Shown: positions 8,721 through 17,525, counted from the first letter of the stretch. The stretch is 64,000 nucleotides of DNA from Lentisphaerae bacterium GWF2_57_35 (GCA_001804865.1 MHBK01000066.1:33856-97855); one strand, 5' to 3'. Translations and numbers: made by a program. Notes: generated by a model not told the origin, from the sequence alone.

Positions 8721-9449
8721 TTACCAAAATCGGTATGCGCCGGAACTCAGCACGTAAATCCCCAGCAGCAGATTGGTTGTCGCATGCGCCGCAATGGCTG
8801 ACCAAAGATCCCCGCTCCGGCGATAGACCTGTAAGTAAATTAAACCGGCCAGCGCGCCCACGAACCACCGGTCGTGTTCCAGGCCGAAAGCCAGACTTAA
8901 ACCCAACACGATCGTCCAATCCGCCGCTTGCCCGGGCGCCACATCCAGAAAGTTCCGCTTCAGCATCCAACGATAAAGAAATCCTCGCCAGAAGAATTCC
9001 TCAATGACCGCAATCACAAAAGCTGACCCGGCCAGGCGGATCAGGCTGAAGAACCAGCCGGCGCGCTCCGGAGCATAGGGAGAGTCCAGCACATACGCCG
9101 GCAGCTTGCCCAAGGGGAAAACCAGCCACGTCAGATAAAAATCCCGCACGGCCGGCCAGCGATCCATCCAGGCTGTTTCCGGCAGCACCCAGCTCGCGAA
9201 GACCAGGACGCCCGCCGCCACCGCCGCCGGCAGCTGTCTCCAAACCGGCCGCGCATACCACTGCCACGGGCGCAAATAGCCAAACAAGCCACAGCAAAGC
9301 ACGGTCCGAAAAACATATTTCCAAGCCGCCGGGCCGCCGATCCACTCCAGCCCGGCCATCGCCAAAATCCAAGCCGCAAACGGCATGATGTGACTCCACC
9401 CCGCGACGGCGTAGAGATTGCGATCCTGATTTGGCGGCTTAGCAGTCAT
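8721..9449 (-). CDS. CAAX prenyl protease-related membrane protein (CPBP family, exosortase-associated type)
   Basis: 242 aa, multi-pass membrane protein. The CPBP/Abi glutamic protease motifs occur in order: EEFFWRG (EExxxR, around residue 160), FGLEHDRW (FxxxH) and HATTNLLLG (HxxxN). The overall form (short, YVFRTVLCCGLF in the second hydrophobic segment, SAFVIAVIEEFFWRGFLYRW) fits the CAAX-protease-related group found with exosortase/PEP-CTERM systems. No exosortase or PEP-CTERM tail is seen in this window, so that link is family knowledge only. The gene is bracketed on both sides by inverted heptamer arrays, with its stop codon only 17 bp from one of them. Substrate unknown. Confidence 0.8.
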   Translation of the reverse strand: MTAKPPNQDRNLYAVAGWSHIMPFAAWILAMAGLEWIGGPAAWKYVFRTVLCCGLFGYLRPWQWYARPVWRQLPAAVAAGVLVFASWVLPETAWMDRWPAVRDFYLTWLVFPLGKLPAYVLDSPYAPERAGWFFSLIRLAGSAFVIAVIEEFFWRGFLYRWMLKRNFLDVAPGQAADWTIVLGLSLAFGLEHDRWFVGALAGLIYLQVYRRSGDLWSAIAAHATTNLLLGIYVLSSGAYRFW

Positions 9450-9471
9450 TCCCTGATAATGTTCCCTGTTT

Positions 9472-9562
9472 ACTGATAACTGATAACTGATAACTGATCA
9501 CTGATAACTGATAACTGATAACTGATAACTGATTACTGATTACTGATCACTGCTCACTGTTT
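9472..9562. repeat. Heptamer tandem array, 13 units, inverted orientation
   Basis: Thirteen consecutive 7-bp units on the plus strand, all beginning ACTG: ACTGATA predominates, with ACTGATC and ACTGATT, ending in ACTGCTC and ACTGTTT. On the minus strand these are CAGT-type heptamers, so this is the same family as the array at 8573 in opposite orientation. It occupies most of the 134-bp gap upstream of the protease gene and may include its promoter region. Confidence 0.9.
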
Positions 9563-9583
9563 TTACTTCTTCTCTTCCTTCCC

Positions 9584-10552
9584 TCAGAACTCGCCGACGA
9601 TTTCTTCGAGGACGTCTTCCAGCGTGACCAGGCCTACGACTTCCATGCGTTCGTCGGAGACCAGCACCATGGGCTGGCGTGTGACGCGCATGCGAGGCAG
9701 GACATGATCGACGGGCGTGAAGATGGAGACCAGTTGCGGGTGGCGCATGTAATCCTTCACCGTTTTCCCGGCGGAGTTGACGTCGGCCAGCACATCGAAG
9801 ATATGCACGATGCCCACGAAGGTCTTGTGCTCGGCGTCATACACCGGAAAACGATTGAACATTTTCTCGCGGGCCACGTTCAACAACTCGGTCACCGACA
9901 GGCTGGCGGGTACGCTGACGATTTTATTACGGGGAATCATGATCTGGCCGGAGGGCTTGGCTTTGAGTTCGAACACGCCGTGAATCATGCGATGCTCATC
10001 GGGCGTCAGAACCCCGGAACGTTCGCCCTCGCGCGTCAGGTGCAGAAGTTCGTCGCGGGACACGAAAGGTTGTCCGGTTTGTTTTTCCCCGTCCGGCTCG
10101 GGAACGATGCGCTTGATGAGGCCGGTAACGAGCTGTCCGATGGGCGCCAGCACGCGGCTGGAGTAAAACAGCAGCGAGGCGAAGGGAATGGTGCGGCGGG
10201 CCGGAAAACTCTGGAACCAAGCCTTGGGGATGTATTCGCAGGCGATGAGGATGACCAGCGTAATCAGGATGCCTGCGACCCAGGAGCCTTCGACGCCCAG
10301 CAAATGGACGCCCAGGCTGGCGGCCAGGACCGTGGCCATGACGTGGCAAAGATTGGTGCCGACGAGAGTCGTGCCCAACAGCCGGTCGGGTTCCATCAGG
10401 AAATCCTGGATGATCTTGGCGCCGGGTATGTCGCGCCGCACCAGGTGGCGCAGGCGCAGGCGGTTAATGGAGATCACGCCCGTTTCGATCCCGGCAAAAA
10501 AGGCGCTGGCCGCCAGGCAGACGAACATCAGGATGAATTCCAGCAAAATCAT
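9584..10552 (-). CDS. CNNM-domain/CBS-pair membrane protein (hemolysin C-like), short paralogue
   Basis: 322 aa. The N-terminal half is a DUF21/CNNM transmembrane domain (FAGIETGVISINRLRLRHL; TTLVGTNLCHVMATV; ACEYIPKAWFQ), then a CBS pair (QIMIPRNKIVSVPASLSVTELLNVA; VGLVTLEDVLEEIVGEF). It ends right after the CBS pair, so the C-terminal CorC/HlyC domain of its neighbour is missing. The family is implicated in magnesium/cobalt transport or efflux. Its start overlaps the stop of the upstream longer paralogue by 4 bp, indicating a two-gene translationally coupled operon and possibly a heterodimer. Confidence 0.85.
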   Translation of the reverse strand: MILLEFILMFVCLAASAFFAGIETGVISINRLRLRHLVRRDIPGAKIIQDFLMEPDRLLGTTLVGTNLCHVMATVLAASLGVHLLGVEGSWVAGILITLVILIACEYIPKAWFQSFPARRTIPFASLLFYSSRVLAPIGQLVTGLIKRIVPEPDGEKQTGQPFVSRDELLHLTREGERSGVLTPDEHRMIHGVFELKAKPSGQIMIPRNKIVSVPASLSVTELLNVAREKMFNRFPVYDAEHKTFVGIVHIFDVLADVNSAGKTVKDYMRHPQLVSIFTPVDHVLPRMRVTRQPMVLVSDERMEVVGLVTLEDVLEEIVGEF

Positions 10553-11790
10553 TCTTCGTCCCCTTTTCCAACGCGTTCGATTTGTGCGAGGGTCACGCGC
10601 AGCTTGATGGTTTGCAGCACCGTGATGCGGGTGCCTTGTTCCTCAAGGATGTCGCCCTGCTCGGGCATATGGCCCGATTTGGCCGCGATCCAGCCCGATA
10701 AACGGTCGGCGCCTTCGGCCTCGAGATTGAGCCGGAGCTTGCGGTTCAATTCTTCCAGGCTGATGTTGGCGTCGACCAGCCACCGATGCGGGCCGGCGTT
10801 CTGGAACAATGGGCGCGGCTTGCTCAGCTCATTATAAATCTCGCCCGAAATTTCCTCCAGGATGTCGCCGCGGGTCATGAGGCCGGCGGTGCCGCCGTAT
10901 TCGTCCACCACCACGGCAATGCGGCGCCGTTCCTTCTGGAAACGCGACAGGAGCCGGTTGAGCGGGCTGCTTTCCGGGACAAAAAACGGCGGCGTCTTGG
11001 CGGCGTCGATGCGGTGTTCGGGATCGAGCAGGAACTTTCGTACGTCGAGAAAGCCTTCCGCGTTGTCGAACTGGCCGCGATAGAGCAGGAGGAAGTTCTT
11101 CTTGGACTGCCGCGCCTTTTCCAGGGCCAGGGCCGGCGGATCGTCCAAATCGAAGCCGATCAAGTCCACGCGCGGGGTCATGACGTCGCTGGCCTTGAGG
11201 TCTTCCAGCCGGATGATGGCCTTGATCATGGCCAGCTCGTCGGCATTGAGGATGCCTTCTTCGTTGCTGATTTCCAGAACGGTCTCGAATTCTTCTTCGC
11301 TCAGGGTCTTGCCGTGCGGACGAAAGAGCGGCTCCAGGCGCCGGGTGATCTTTTCCATGACAAGCCGCAGGGGCGTCATGATCAGCGTGACGACTGAAAC
11401 GAGCGGCGAAAAAAGTACCGCCAGCGTTTCCGCGTAGAACAAGGCCAGCCGTTTGGGGCCGATTTCCCCGAAGACCAGTAGAACCAGCGTCAGGGCCGGG
11501 ATGGAAATGGCCTCGCCGCGGCCGGGGACGAAACGTTCGGCCAGCACATAGGCGACGTTGGCGGCAGCGACGTTGACAATGGTATTGCCGATCAAGACCG
11601 TAGAAAGCAACCGGGTCGGCGTGTTCAAAATCTGCCGTATCCGCTCGCCGCCCGTCGGGTTTTTCTTGCTGATGCGCCGGATTTGAAGGGGATTTAAAGA
11701 GAAATAGACGGTTTCCGAGCCCGAAAAAAAGGCGGAACAGGCCAGCAAACACAAAAGCGACAACAGGAGGGCCAGCGTGACCAGACTCAT
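10549..11790 (-). CDS. CNNM/CBS/CorC_HlyC-domain membrane protein (hemolysin family)
   Basis: 413 aa. Full-length member: CNNM transmembrane domain (SAFFSGSETVYFSLNPLQIRRI, LIGNTIVNVAAAN, VFGEIGPKRLAL), CBS pair (ASDVMTPRVDLIGFD; VVVDEYGGTAGLMTRGDILEEI) and a C-terminal CorC/HlyC transporter-associated domain (WLVDANISLEELNRKL...DRLSGWI...GDILEEQG). The start at 11790 is preceded by GGAGAAA at good spacing; an ATG 5 codons earlier has none. First gene of the coupled pair with the shorter paralogue. Likely divalent cation homeostasis at the inner membrane. Confidence 0.85.
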   Translation of the reverse strand: MSLVTLALLLSLLCLLACSAFFSGSETVYFSLNPLQIRRISKKNPTGGERIRQILNTPTRLLSTVLIGNTIVNVAAANVAYVLAERFVPGRGEAISIPALTLVLLVFGEIGPKRLALFYAETLAVLFSPLVSVVTLIMTPLRLVMEKITRRLEPLFRPHGKTLSEEEFETVLEISNEEGILNADELAMIKAIIRLEDLKASDVMTPRVDLIGFDLDDPPALALEKARQSKKNFLLLYRGQFDNAEGFLDVRKFLLDPEHRIDAAKTPPFFVPESSPLNRLLSRFQKERRRIAVVVDEYGGTAGLMTRGDILEEISGEIYNELSKPRPLFQNAGPHRWLVDANISLEELNRKLRLNLEAEGADRLSGWIAAKSGHMPEQGDILEEQGTRITVLQTIKLRVTLAQIERVGKGDEE

Positions 11791-11857
11791 CGCGTCTTTC
11801 TCCATGCCGGACGGCCCTCGCCGGCGAGTTTGACTTTCAGTTCATTCATTTCGGGCT

Positions 11858-11872
11858 TATAGTATACCCATT
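11858..11872 (+). promoter_or_regulatory. Candidate -10 element directly before yjbQ start
   Basis: TATAGT (11858-11863), followed by TATACC, lies only 9 nt before the yjbQ ATG and would place transcription start 2-4 nt before it; no Shine-Dalgarno sequence fits between. No convincing -35 box at 17 bp. Suggests a near-leaderless transcript, but only the -10 supports it. Confidence 0.35.
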
Positions 11873-12256
11873 ATGAAAAAGATTTCTATTCAATCCCATC
11901 GGAGAACGGAATTTATCGACATTACGGACCTGGTGCGGGCCGAATTGAAGGACCTCGGGCTCCGGGATGGACTCGTGACCGTCTATGTGCCTCATACGAC
12001 GGCTGGTGTGACCATCAACGAGCATGCCGATCCCGATGTGGCGGCCGACTTGGGCAACATCCTGGAACGAATGGTTCCGTGGGAAAACCATTATCGGCAC
12101 GGCGAAGGAAATTCCGCAGCGCATATGAAAGCCAGTCTGATGGGTTCTTCCCTCCAGGTCTTGGTCGAAGCCGGCCATCTTTGCTTGGGAACCTGGCAGG
12201 GGATTTTCTTCTGCGAATTCGACGGCCCGCGATCGCGGGAGGTGTGGATTCAGTGA
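11873..12256 (+). CDS. yjbQ: YjbQ family protein (UPF0047, secondary thiamine-phosphate synthase)
   Basis: 127 aa, the family's normal size, single domain. Hallmarks: VYVPHTTAGVTINEHADPDV (with the conserved His and Glu), then GEGNSAAHMKASLMGSS (second conserved His) and LGTWQGIFFCEFDGPR at the end. E. coli YjbQ has weak thiamine phosphate synthase activity in vitro; the true role is unsettled. It stands alone between the divergent hemolysin-like operon and the large heptamer palindrome. The start is the first ATG; no ribosome site is visible, consistent with a short or absent leader. Confidence 0.9.
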   Translation: MKKISIQSHRRTEFIDITDLVRAELKDLGLRDGLVTVYVPHTTAGVTINEHADPDVAADLGNILERMVPWENHYRHGEGNSAAHMKASLMGSSLQVLVEAGHLCLGTWQGIFFCEFDGPRSREVWIQ

Positions 12257-12271
12257 GGGCGGGGGCGGGAG

Positions 12272-12417
12272 CAGTAATCAGTGAACAGTAATCAGTAAAC
12301 AGTGAACAGTGGTCAGTAATCAGTGAACAGTGATTCGAGGATGGTACACTGATCACTGTTTACTGATCACTGTTCACTGATCACTGTTTACTGATCACTG
12401 ATTACTGTTCACTGTTT
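12272..12417. repeat. Palindromic heptamer array (9 direct + 10 inverted CAGT units)
   Basis: Nine CAGTNNN units (12272-12334) are followed by a 13-bp spacer (12335-12347) and ten ACTGNNN units (12348-12417). All units keep the 7-bp register. The two halves are largely complementary, so one strand could form a hairpin of about 63 bp with a short loop. It fills most of the gap between yjbQ and the TPR gene; there is no coding frame in it. Same family as the arrays at 8573 and 9472. Confidence 0.9.
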
Positions 12418-12486
12418 ACCTCCCACCCCGCGGATGTCTGTTGCACGGGGCGGCTTCATGCGATAGACTGCGGCCACTGGAAAAAC

Positions 12487-14493
12487 ATGCAAAGGTCTAT
12501 CGTCATATCTTGTCTGACATTGGGAGTCGTTGCGCTCCTCTTTTTCGGTTGCGGCGGCGAGCCCGGCGAACGGGAATTCCAACGCGGTTTGAAAGAGGCC
12601 TCCCGGGGCAATTACGTTCGCGCCCGCACGCTGCTGGAGAAATCGCTGAGCCTTCGTCCTGGCAGCGAGGCCAATGCTTCCGTTTACAACTACATGGGCA
12701 TCATATCTTTCCGGCTTGGCCAGATGGAGCAGGCCCGGCAGGCGTTCGAATCGAGCCGCCAGTCGGACCCGACATTTTCCGAACCGGCGTACAATCTTGG
12801 CGTACTCACGGACAAGAGTGGGGATGCCGCCCGCGCGATCACGTTGCTGGAGGAGGCGGCCGCGCTGGCGCCATCGGATACTCGCGCCCAGGAATATGTC
12901 GCGGCGATTCATGTTCGTAACGGCAAGTGGCCGGAAGCTCGCCGAGCCTTGTTCGGCGCACTGGCTCGTGCGCCTCAATCCAGCCGCGTACTGACTTCGC
13001 TGGCCCTGCTTGAGGCCTATTCCGGAAGCGCCGACAAGGCCGTTTTTTATCTGATGCAGGCGCTCGACAAGAACCCCCATTACGCCCCGGCGCTCTTCAA
13101 TCTTGGGGTGCTCTACGAACGCGACCTCGGGGATCGCGATCAGGCCCGTGAGTTTTACAAGAATTTCCTCGAGGTCGAGAAAAGCGGCCCCTTTGCCGAC
13201 CAGGCCCGACAGGCCTTGGATGAGATGAGCGTTGCGCTTGCCGCGGCCCCGCCGGTCGAATCCGCGCCGGCGGCGGCTCCGTCCGTTGCCGAAACCATAC
13301 AAGCCTCGGGTCCTGCGGCAGCGCCGGCGGTCCCGGAAAGCCCGGCCTCTGCGCCCGCCGCCTCGGCAGTCCAGCCTTCCGCCGGTGCGCGCGATTACCA
13401 GGCGGTTGCGCGCGAAGCCCTTGATCGGGGGCAACCCAAGAAGGCTTTGTCCATCTGTCTGGACGAGGCTGAAAAGGCCGGGCGGAGCAAAGATTATGCC
13501 CGGCAGGAAAAAGCCCTGCGGACCGCTGCCCGGTTATGCTTCGACCAGCCCGAAGCCCACTATGCCTTGGGCCGATTTTTGATGACGCGTGGACAACCCG
13601 ACGCCGCCCTGCGGTCTTTCAAGCAGGCCCTCACGCTCAATCCCAAAATGACGCTGGCCCAATTGGCGTTGGCCGAAGCGGCCGTAAAAACCGGCGAATA
13701 CGATGCCGCCCTCGTCACGCTCAAGCAAGCCGCCCAAGCCGAACCGAACAATCCGGATACGTTGTGGGCGCTGGCCGAACTCTACGACCGGCAACTCGGC
13801 GTACAGGACAAAGCCATCGAGTATTACCGGCAATTCGAAAAACTTTTCCCAGGCGATCCCCGCGTGCTCAAGGCCTCCGAGCGCTTGAAGTTGTTGGAGC
13901 CGATTCTGCCCGCGGAAACCATGCGCCGTCCGGCGATCGAGGAAGCGGCGGCGGCCGAGCCGCAACGGACGGAGACTTCCGCCCCGGCGGCCGACTCCCG
14001 TCTGGACATCAAAAAGCCCGTTTTCCGCAACACCAAAGCGGCGATCCAGGCGTATAACCGCGGCACGATTTATCAGCAGCAGGAAGACTGGGATCGGGCG
14101 GTTTATTACTACACGCGGGCCGTGGAAAACGACGACACCCTGGCGAATGCCTTCTACAATCTGGGCTCCGCCTACTGGGCCAAAGGCGAGCTCCAACTGG
14201 CCAAGGAAGCCTATCACCGTTCCCTTCAAATCAGCTCCGACACCGTCAATGCCCGTTATAACCTGGCGCTGATCCATCAAAAGCTGGGCGAAAACGCCGC
14301 CGCCATCGATCAGCTCAACACCATCCTGAAACTGCAGCCCCAATACGCGCAGGCCTATTACGTGCTGGGCATGGTCTATGCCGACCAACCCAAGACGCGC
14401 AGTCAGGCCATGCAGGCGTATACGCGCTTCCTGGAGCTGGCCCCCAACGACCCTTCGGCTCCCGGCGTGAGAGATTGGCTGGAGAAGCAGTAA
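12487..14493 (+). CDS. TPR-repeat protein, probable lipoprotein
   Basis: 668 aa. The N-terminal hydrophobic segment ends LLFFGCGG, a near-lipobox (Phe instead of the usual small residue at -2/-3), so lipid attachment at Cys22 is likely but not certain. Three blocks of tetratricopeptide repeats: about residues 30-245 (EREFQRGLKEASRGNYVRARTLL...), 300-460 (PEAHYALGRFLMTRGQPDAAL...), and 515-665 (AIQAYNRGTIYQQQEDWDRAV...). These are separated by Ala/Pro-rich linkers rich in APAA. TPR lipoproteins scaffold envelope complexes; the partner is unknown. No ribosome site stands out. Confidence 0.8.
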   Translation: MQRSIVISCLTLGVVALLFFGCGGEPGEREFQRGLKEASRGNYVRARTLLEKSLSLRPGSEANASVYNYMGIISFRLGQMEQARQAFESSRQSDPTFSEPAYNLGVLTDKSGDAARAITLLEEAAALAPSDTRAQEYVAAIHVRNGKWPEARRALFGALARAPQSSRVLTSLALLEAYSGSADKAVFYLMQALDKNPHYAPALFNLGVLYERDLGDRDQAREFYKNFLEVEKSGPFADQARQALDEMSVALAAAPPVESAPAAAPSVAETIQASGPAAAPAVPESPASAPAASAVQPSAGARDYQAVAREALDRGQPKKALSICLDEAEKAGRSKDYARQEKALRTAARLCFDQPEAHYALGRFLMTRGQPDAALRSFKQALTLNPKMTLAQLALAEAAVKTGEYDAALVTLKQAAQAEPNNPDTLWALAELYDRQLGVQDKAIEYYRQFEKLFPGDPRVLKASERLKLLEPILPAETMRRPAIEEAAAAEPQRTETSAPAADSRLDIKKPVFRNTKAAIQAYNRGTIYQQQEDWDRAVYYYTRAVENDDTLANAFYNLGSAYWAKGELQLAKEAYHRSLQISSDTVNARYNLALIHQKLGENAAAIDQLNTILKLQPQYAQAYYVLGMVYADQPKTRSQAMQAYTRFLELAPNDPSAPGVRDWLEKQ

Positions 14494-14518
14494 GGCGGTC
14501 TCTGTCGTTAGCTTTGCC

Positions 14519-14573
14519 TTTTGGAGGGTTGCGCTCCGTCGCAACCGTCTTTTCTCCGGTTGCGACGGAGCGC
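14519..14573. repeat. REP-like palindromic repeat in head-to-head pair, also a possible bidirectional terminator
   Basis: First unit TTTTGGAGGGTTGCG-CTCCGT-CGCAACCGTC (14519 onward) folds as GGTTGCG/CGCAACC. It is followed by an inverted copy, giving 16-bp arms GCGCTCCGTCGCAACC (14531-14546) and GGTTGCGACGGAGCGC (14558-14573). It lies between the convergent TPR and histidine kinase genes, a classic place for REP elements and terminators. A related unit occurs at 45994-46027 with a changed but still paired stem. Confidence 0.75.
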
Positions 14574-14583
14574 GAGAACAAAC

Positions 14584-17403
14584 TTACGCGAGCACTTCGC
14601 TGAGAGTGAGTTTCGCGCGCACGGCCGAGAGCAGTTCGTGAGATGCAAAGGGCTTGCGAAGGAGCGGATCGAGAGATCCCTTCACATGATACTGCCGCAT
14701 CATTTCTTCCGAGTAGCCCGACATGAAAAGGGTCTGGGTCGAAGGCCGCAGCCGGGCCATGCTTTGAGCCAGTTCCAAACCGGTCATGCCGGGCATCATG
14801 ACGTCCGTGAGCAACAGATCGATGTGGCCGTTGAAATGCGCGCTCAGGCGCAAGGCCTCATGGCCGTCCCGCGCCGGCAGCACGTGGTACCCCATCTTCC
14901 GGAGAATCCCGGTCGTCATTTTCAAGACGCCTTCCTCGTCTTCCGCCAGCAGGATGGTTTCAGTTCCGGCCAATGCGTCGTCCTTCTTTCGTACGCTTTC
15001 AGGCTTCGCGGGAACGCCCTTCGCGCGGGGCAGCCGGATGGCGATCTCCGTCCCGCGTCCGGGCTGGCTTTCCACCAGAACATGGCCGCCGCTCTGGCGC
15101 ACCATGCTATGAACCATAGCCAGTCCCAGGCCGATGCCCTTGCCCTTGGGCTTGGTGGTGAAAAAGGGCTCGAAAAGATGGGCCTGCACCTCCGCGCTCA
15201 TGCCGATGCCCGTATCGCACACCCGTATCTCCGCATAGCCGCCGGCTTCGATAGCCTGGCTGTGGAAGGAGAAGTTTTTGTCTTCCTGAATATTCGAGGT
15301 GGAAACGAACACCGTGCCGCCTTGCGGCATGGCGTCAATGGCATTTACCACCAGATTGATGACGACCTGCTCCAGTTGATTTGGATCGGCCTTGACCATG
15401 CTCAATTTCGGGGCCGGGCGGAATACCAGATGGCCGTTTTCGCCGATCAGCAGTTTCAGCATCTTCGTCATGTCGCCGATCAGATCGTTCAAATTCAGGA
15501 CGACCGGCCGTGCAAATTGGCTGCGGCTGAACGCGCGCAGACGTTGGGTTAGCGCGGCGCCCCGGCGCCCCGCCTTTTGGATTTCCTGAACGGCCTCCTT
15601 GGTGGGATCGGATTCCTCGACGCGGGCCAGCAACATTTCGCAGTAGCCAGTAACGACCGTAAGCACATTGTTAAAGTCGTGGGCGATTCCGCCTGCCAGG
15701 CGTCCGACGGTTTCCAGTTTCTGCGATCGCAGCAACTGCTCCTGAAGATGCTTTTGTTCGGTGATATCGGTGACGATGGCAATCAGCCCAAGCACCCGGC
15801 CTTCGGAATCCCGCTTGCTGTTGTAATCGACCTGGAGCCAGATGGCTTGCCCGTTCTTGGTAAGGCCCTGGTGGACGGCCGACTTCAAGGGGGGCTGGTT
15901 CTCGGTCTGGCGGCTGAACAATTGGCGGCATTGCTCGCGTTCTTCCTTGCCGGCCAGGAGTTCGAAAAACGGCATCTTCTTCAACTCCGTCTCCGTATAA
16001 CCAAACATACGCTCGCTGGCCCGGTTGGCGAAGTTGATTCGTCCCCCGGCATCGATTTCCTGAACGCTGTGGGGGATGATCTCAATCAGCATCCGGTATT
16101 GTTCTTCGCTCTTGCGCAAAGCCTCTTCGATTTGCCGGCGAACCGAGAGCTCTTCCCTCACCTCTTTTTCGGCGCGCCGCCGTTCGGTGACTTCCGTCTG
16201 CAGAAGGGTGTTCAGCTCCCGGAGTTTGTCGGTTCGCTCCCGGACGGTTTCCTCCAGGCTTTCACGATGATGGACCAATTCCTTTTCGATGCGCTGCCGT
16301 TCGGCCATCTCGATGTTCAGCTCCTCCAAATACTCGGTTTGCATGGCAATGAGCTGGGACATCTCGGTATTGAGCCGGCGCGTTCGTTCCGTCAGCCGGC
16401 GATTTTGAATCACCAGGAGAATCTGCCGGAGCATGATCAACGAAATCAGGCCAAGAATCGACATGAAGGTCTGGTTGGAGATGGACCCGTCCAGCGCATC
16501 GCAGAGGGACACCAAGCCGGTTGTGGCCGCCGCCAGCAAATAGGGAACGATGGCATATATCAGACGCGGTGGGGGGGGCTCTTTATCCTGTTTTCGCGAG
16601 TTCTGTCCTGGAAATTCACTACGCCGAAAGACGAATGCGCTGCCGATGAAAATCCAGCCGAGAGTCCACATCAAGTCGGTCCAGGCGCCGCTTCGGTACC
16701 GATCGAACAGGGTCAGGAGAAAGAACGCGGAATCGGCAATAAAGAAGCACGCCAGGCCGTTGGACATGAGCATGATCATTCGCCGTAGCGGCAAGTCCAG
16801 CCGGCGCACATGGAGAATCAGCAGCGCGCTAAATAGAATGGCCAGGTCTGCCATGGGATAGGCGACGCCCAGCCAGCGCTCAACCGCGGAGGTCTCCGTT
16901 TTCACCAGCGGCTGAACAAGAAAATACATGCTGAGAATGCCGATGCTGCCGGCGATGAGCAGGCTGTCGACCATGATGCGGATTCGCTCGGTGCTTCCCC
17001 ATTGTCCCAGCAAAAAAAATAGCCCTGCAAATAAGAACGCATAAGAGAGCACGTATCCCGTGTCCGGCCAGCTGGGGAAGGGGACGGTATGACCGAGCCC
17101 GCTTTCAAGGATAGCCCATAGGCCGTCTCCGAGCGCCCAGGCCAGGCAACCCAAACCGATCAGCGTCCAGCCGATGCGCATTCGACGGCGGAGAAGAGGA
17201 GTCTTGACGGCATAATGCAGGCCCAAGAGCCCCACAAGAAGCGGAGGCAGGGCTTGAAGGATATTTTGTATCGCCATGTATTGCGCTTGCGTTCCGGGGC
17301 GAAACCAGGTGAGCGCGACCATGACCAGCAAGTAAAGCCCTGACACAACCAGGCTGACTTCCTGCAGCGAAACCCTCTTACAACGACTGGCGACGACTGA
17401 CAC
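14584..17403 (-). CDS. Membrane hybrid histidine kinase with PAS and receiver domains
   Basis: 939 aa. Residues about 15-330 hold eight or so hydrophobic segments (an uncharacterised 7TM-like sensory region), then a coiled coil (ERQRIEKELVHHRESLEETVRERTDK region, 340-430). A PAS domain follows (about 437-545; INFANRASERMFGYTETELKKM), then HisKA with the phospho-accepting His in GGIAHDFNN (about residue 574), HATPase with VINLVVNAIDAMP, DTGIGM and GLGLAMVHSM, and a C-terminal receiver (about 811-935) with the phospho-acceptor Asp in LLLTDVMMPG and the conserved Lys in RKPF. Autophosphorylation and internal transfer to the receiver are expected. No DNA-binding partner is adjacent, so output is unknown. 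Confidence 0.9.
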   Translation of the reverse strand: MSVVASRCKRVSLQEVSLVVSGLYLLVMVALTWFRPGTQAQYMAIQNILQALPPLLVGLLGLHYAVKTPLLRRRMRIGWTLIGLGCLAWALGDGLWAILESGLGHTVPFPSWPDTGYVLSYAFLFAGLFFLLGQWGSTERIRIMVDSLLIAGSIGILSMYFLVQPLVKTETSAVERWLGVAYPMADLAILFSALLILHVRRLDLPLRRMIMLMSNGLACFFIADSAFFLLTLFDRYRSGAWTDLMWTLGWIFIGSAFVFRRSEFPGQNSRKQDKEPPPPRLIYAIVPYLLAAATTGLVSLCDALDGSISNQTFMSILGLISLIMLRQILLVIQNRRLTERTRRLNTEMSQLIAMQTEYLEELNIEMAERQRIEKELVHHRESLEETVRERTDKLRELNTLLQTEVTERRRAEKEVREELSVRRQIEEALRKSEEQYRMLIEIIPHSVQEIDAGGRINFANRASERMFGYTETELKKMPFFELLAGKEEREQCRQLFSRQTENQPPLKSAVHQGLTKNGQAIWLQVDYNSKRDSEGRVLGLIAIVTDITEQKHLQEQLLRSQKLETVGRLAGGIAHDFNNVLTVVTGYCEMLLARVEESDPTKEAVQEIQKAGRRGAALTQRLRAFSRSQFARPVVLNLNDLIGDMTKMLKLLIGENGHLVFRPAPKLSMVKADPNQLEQVVINLVVNAIDAMPQGGTVFVSTSNIQEDKNFSFHSQAIEAGGYAEIRVCDTGIGMSAEVQAHLFEPFFTTKPKGKGIGLGLAMVHSMVRQSGGHVLVESQPGRGTEIAIRLPRAKGVPAKPESVRKKDDALAGTETILLAEDEEGVLKMTTGILRKMGYHVLPARDGHEALRLSAHFNGHIDLLLTDVMMPGMTGLELAQSMARLRPSTQTLFMSGYSEEMMRQYHVKGSLDPLLRKPFASHELLSAVRAKLTLSEVLA

Positions 17404-17525
17404 GTTAGTCCCTCCTTCCCCGCGATGATACGTCCAGCGTTTTCGGCCCTAGAGTCCTGATGCTCAGCGCATTCTCCACAACGACGAAGGTTTGTCAACG
17501 CTCCGTAACGTCGCCCTTCGGGCCT

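Noticed and set aside
8573..12417. Heptamer arrays as CRISPR
   Set aside because: Units are contiguous 7-mers with no spacers and no cas genes nearby.
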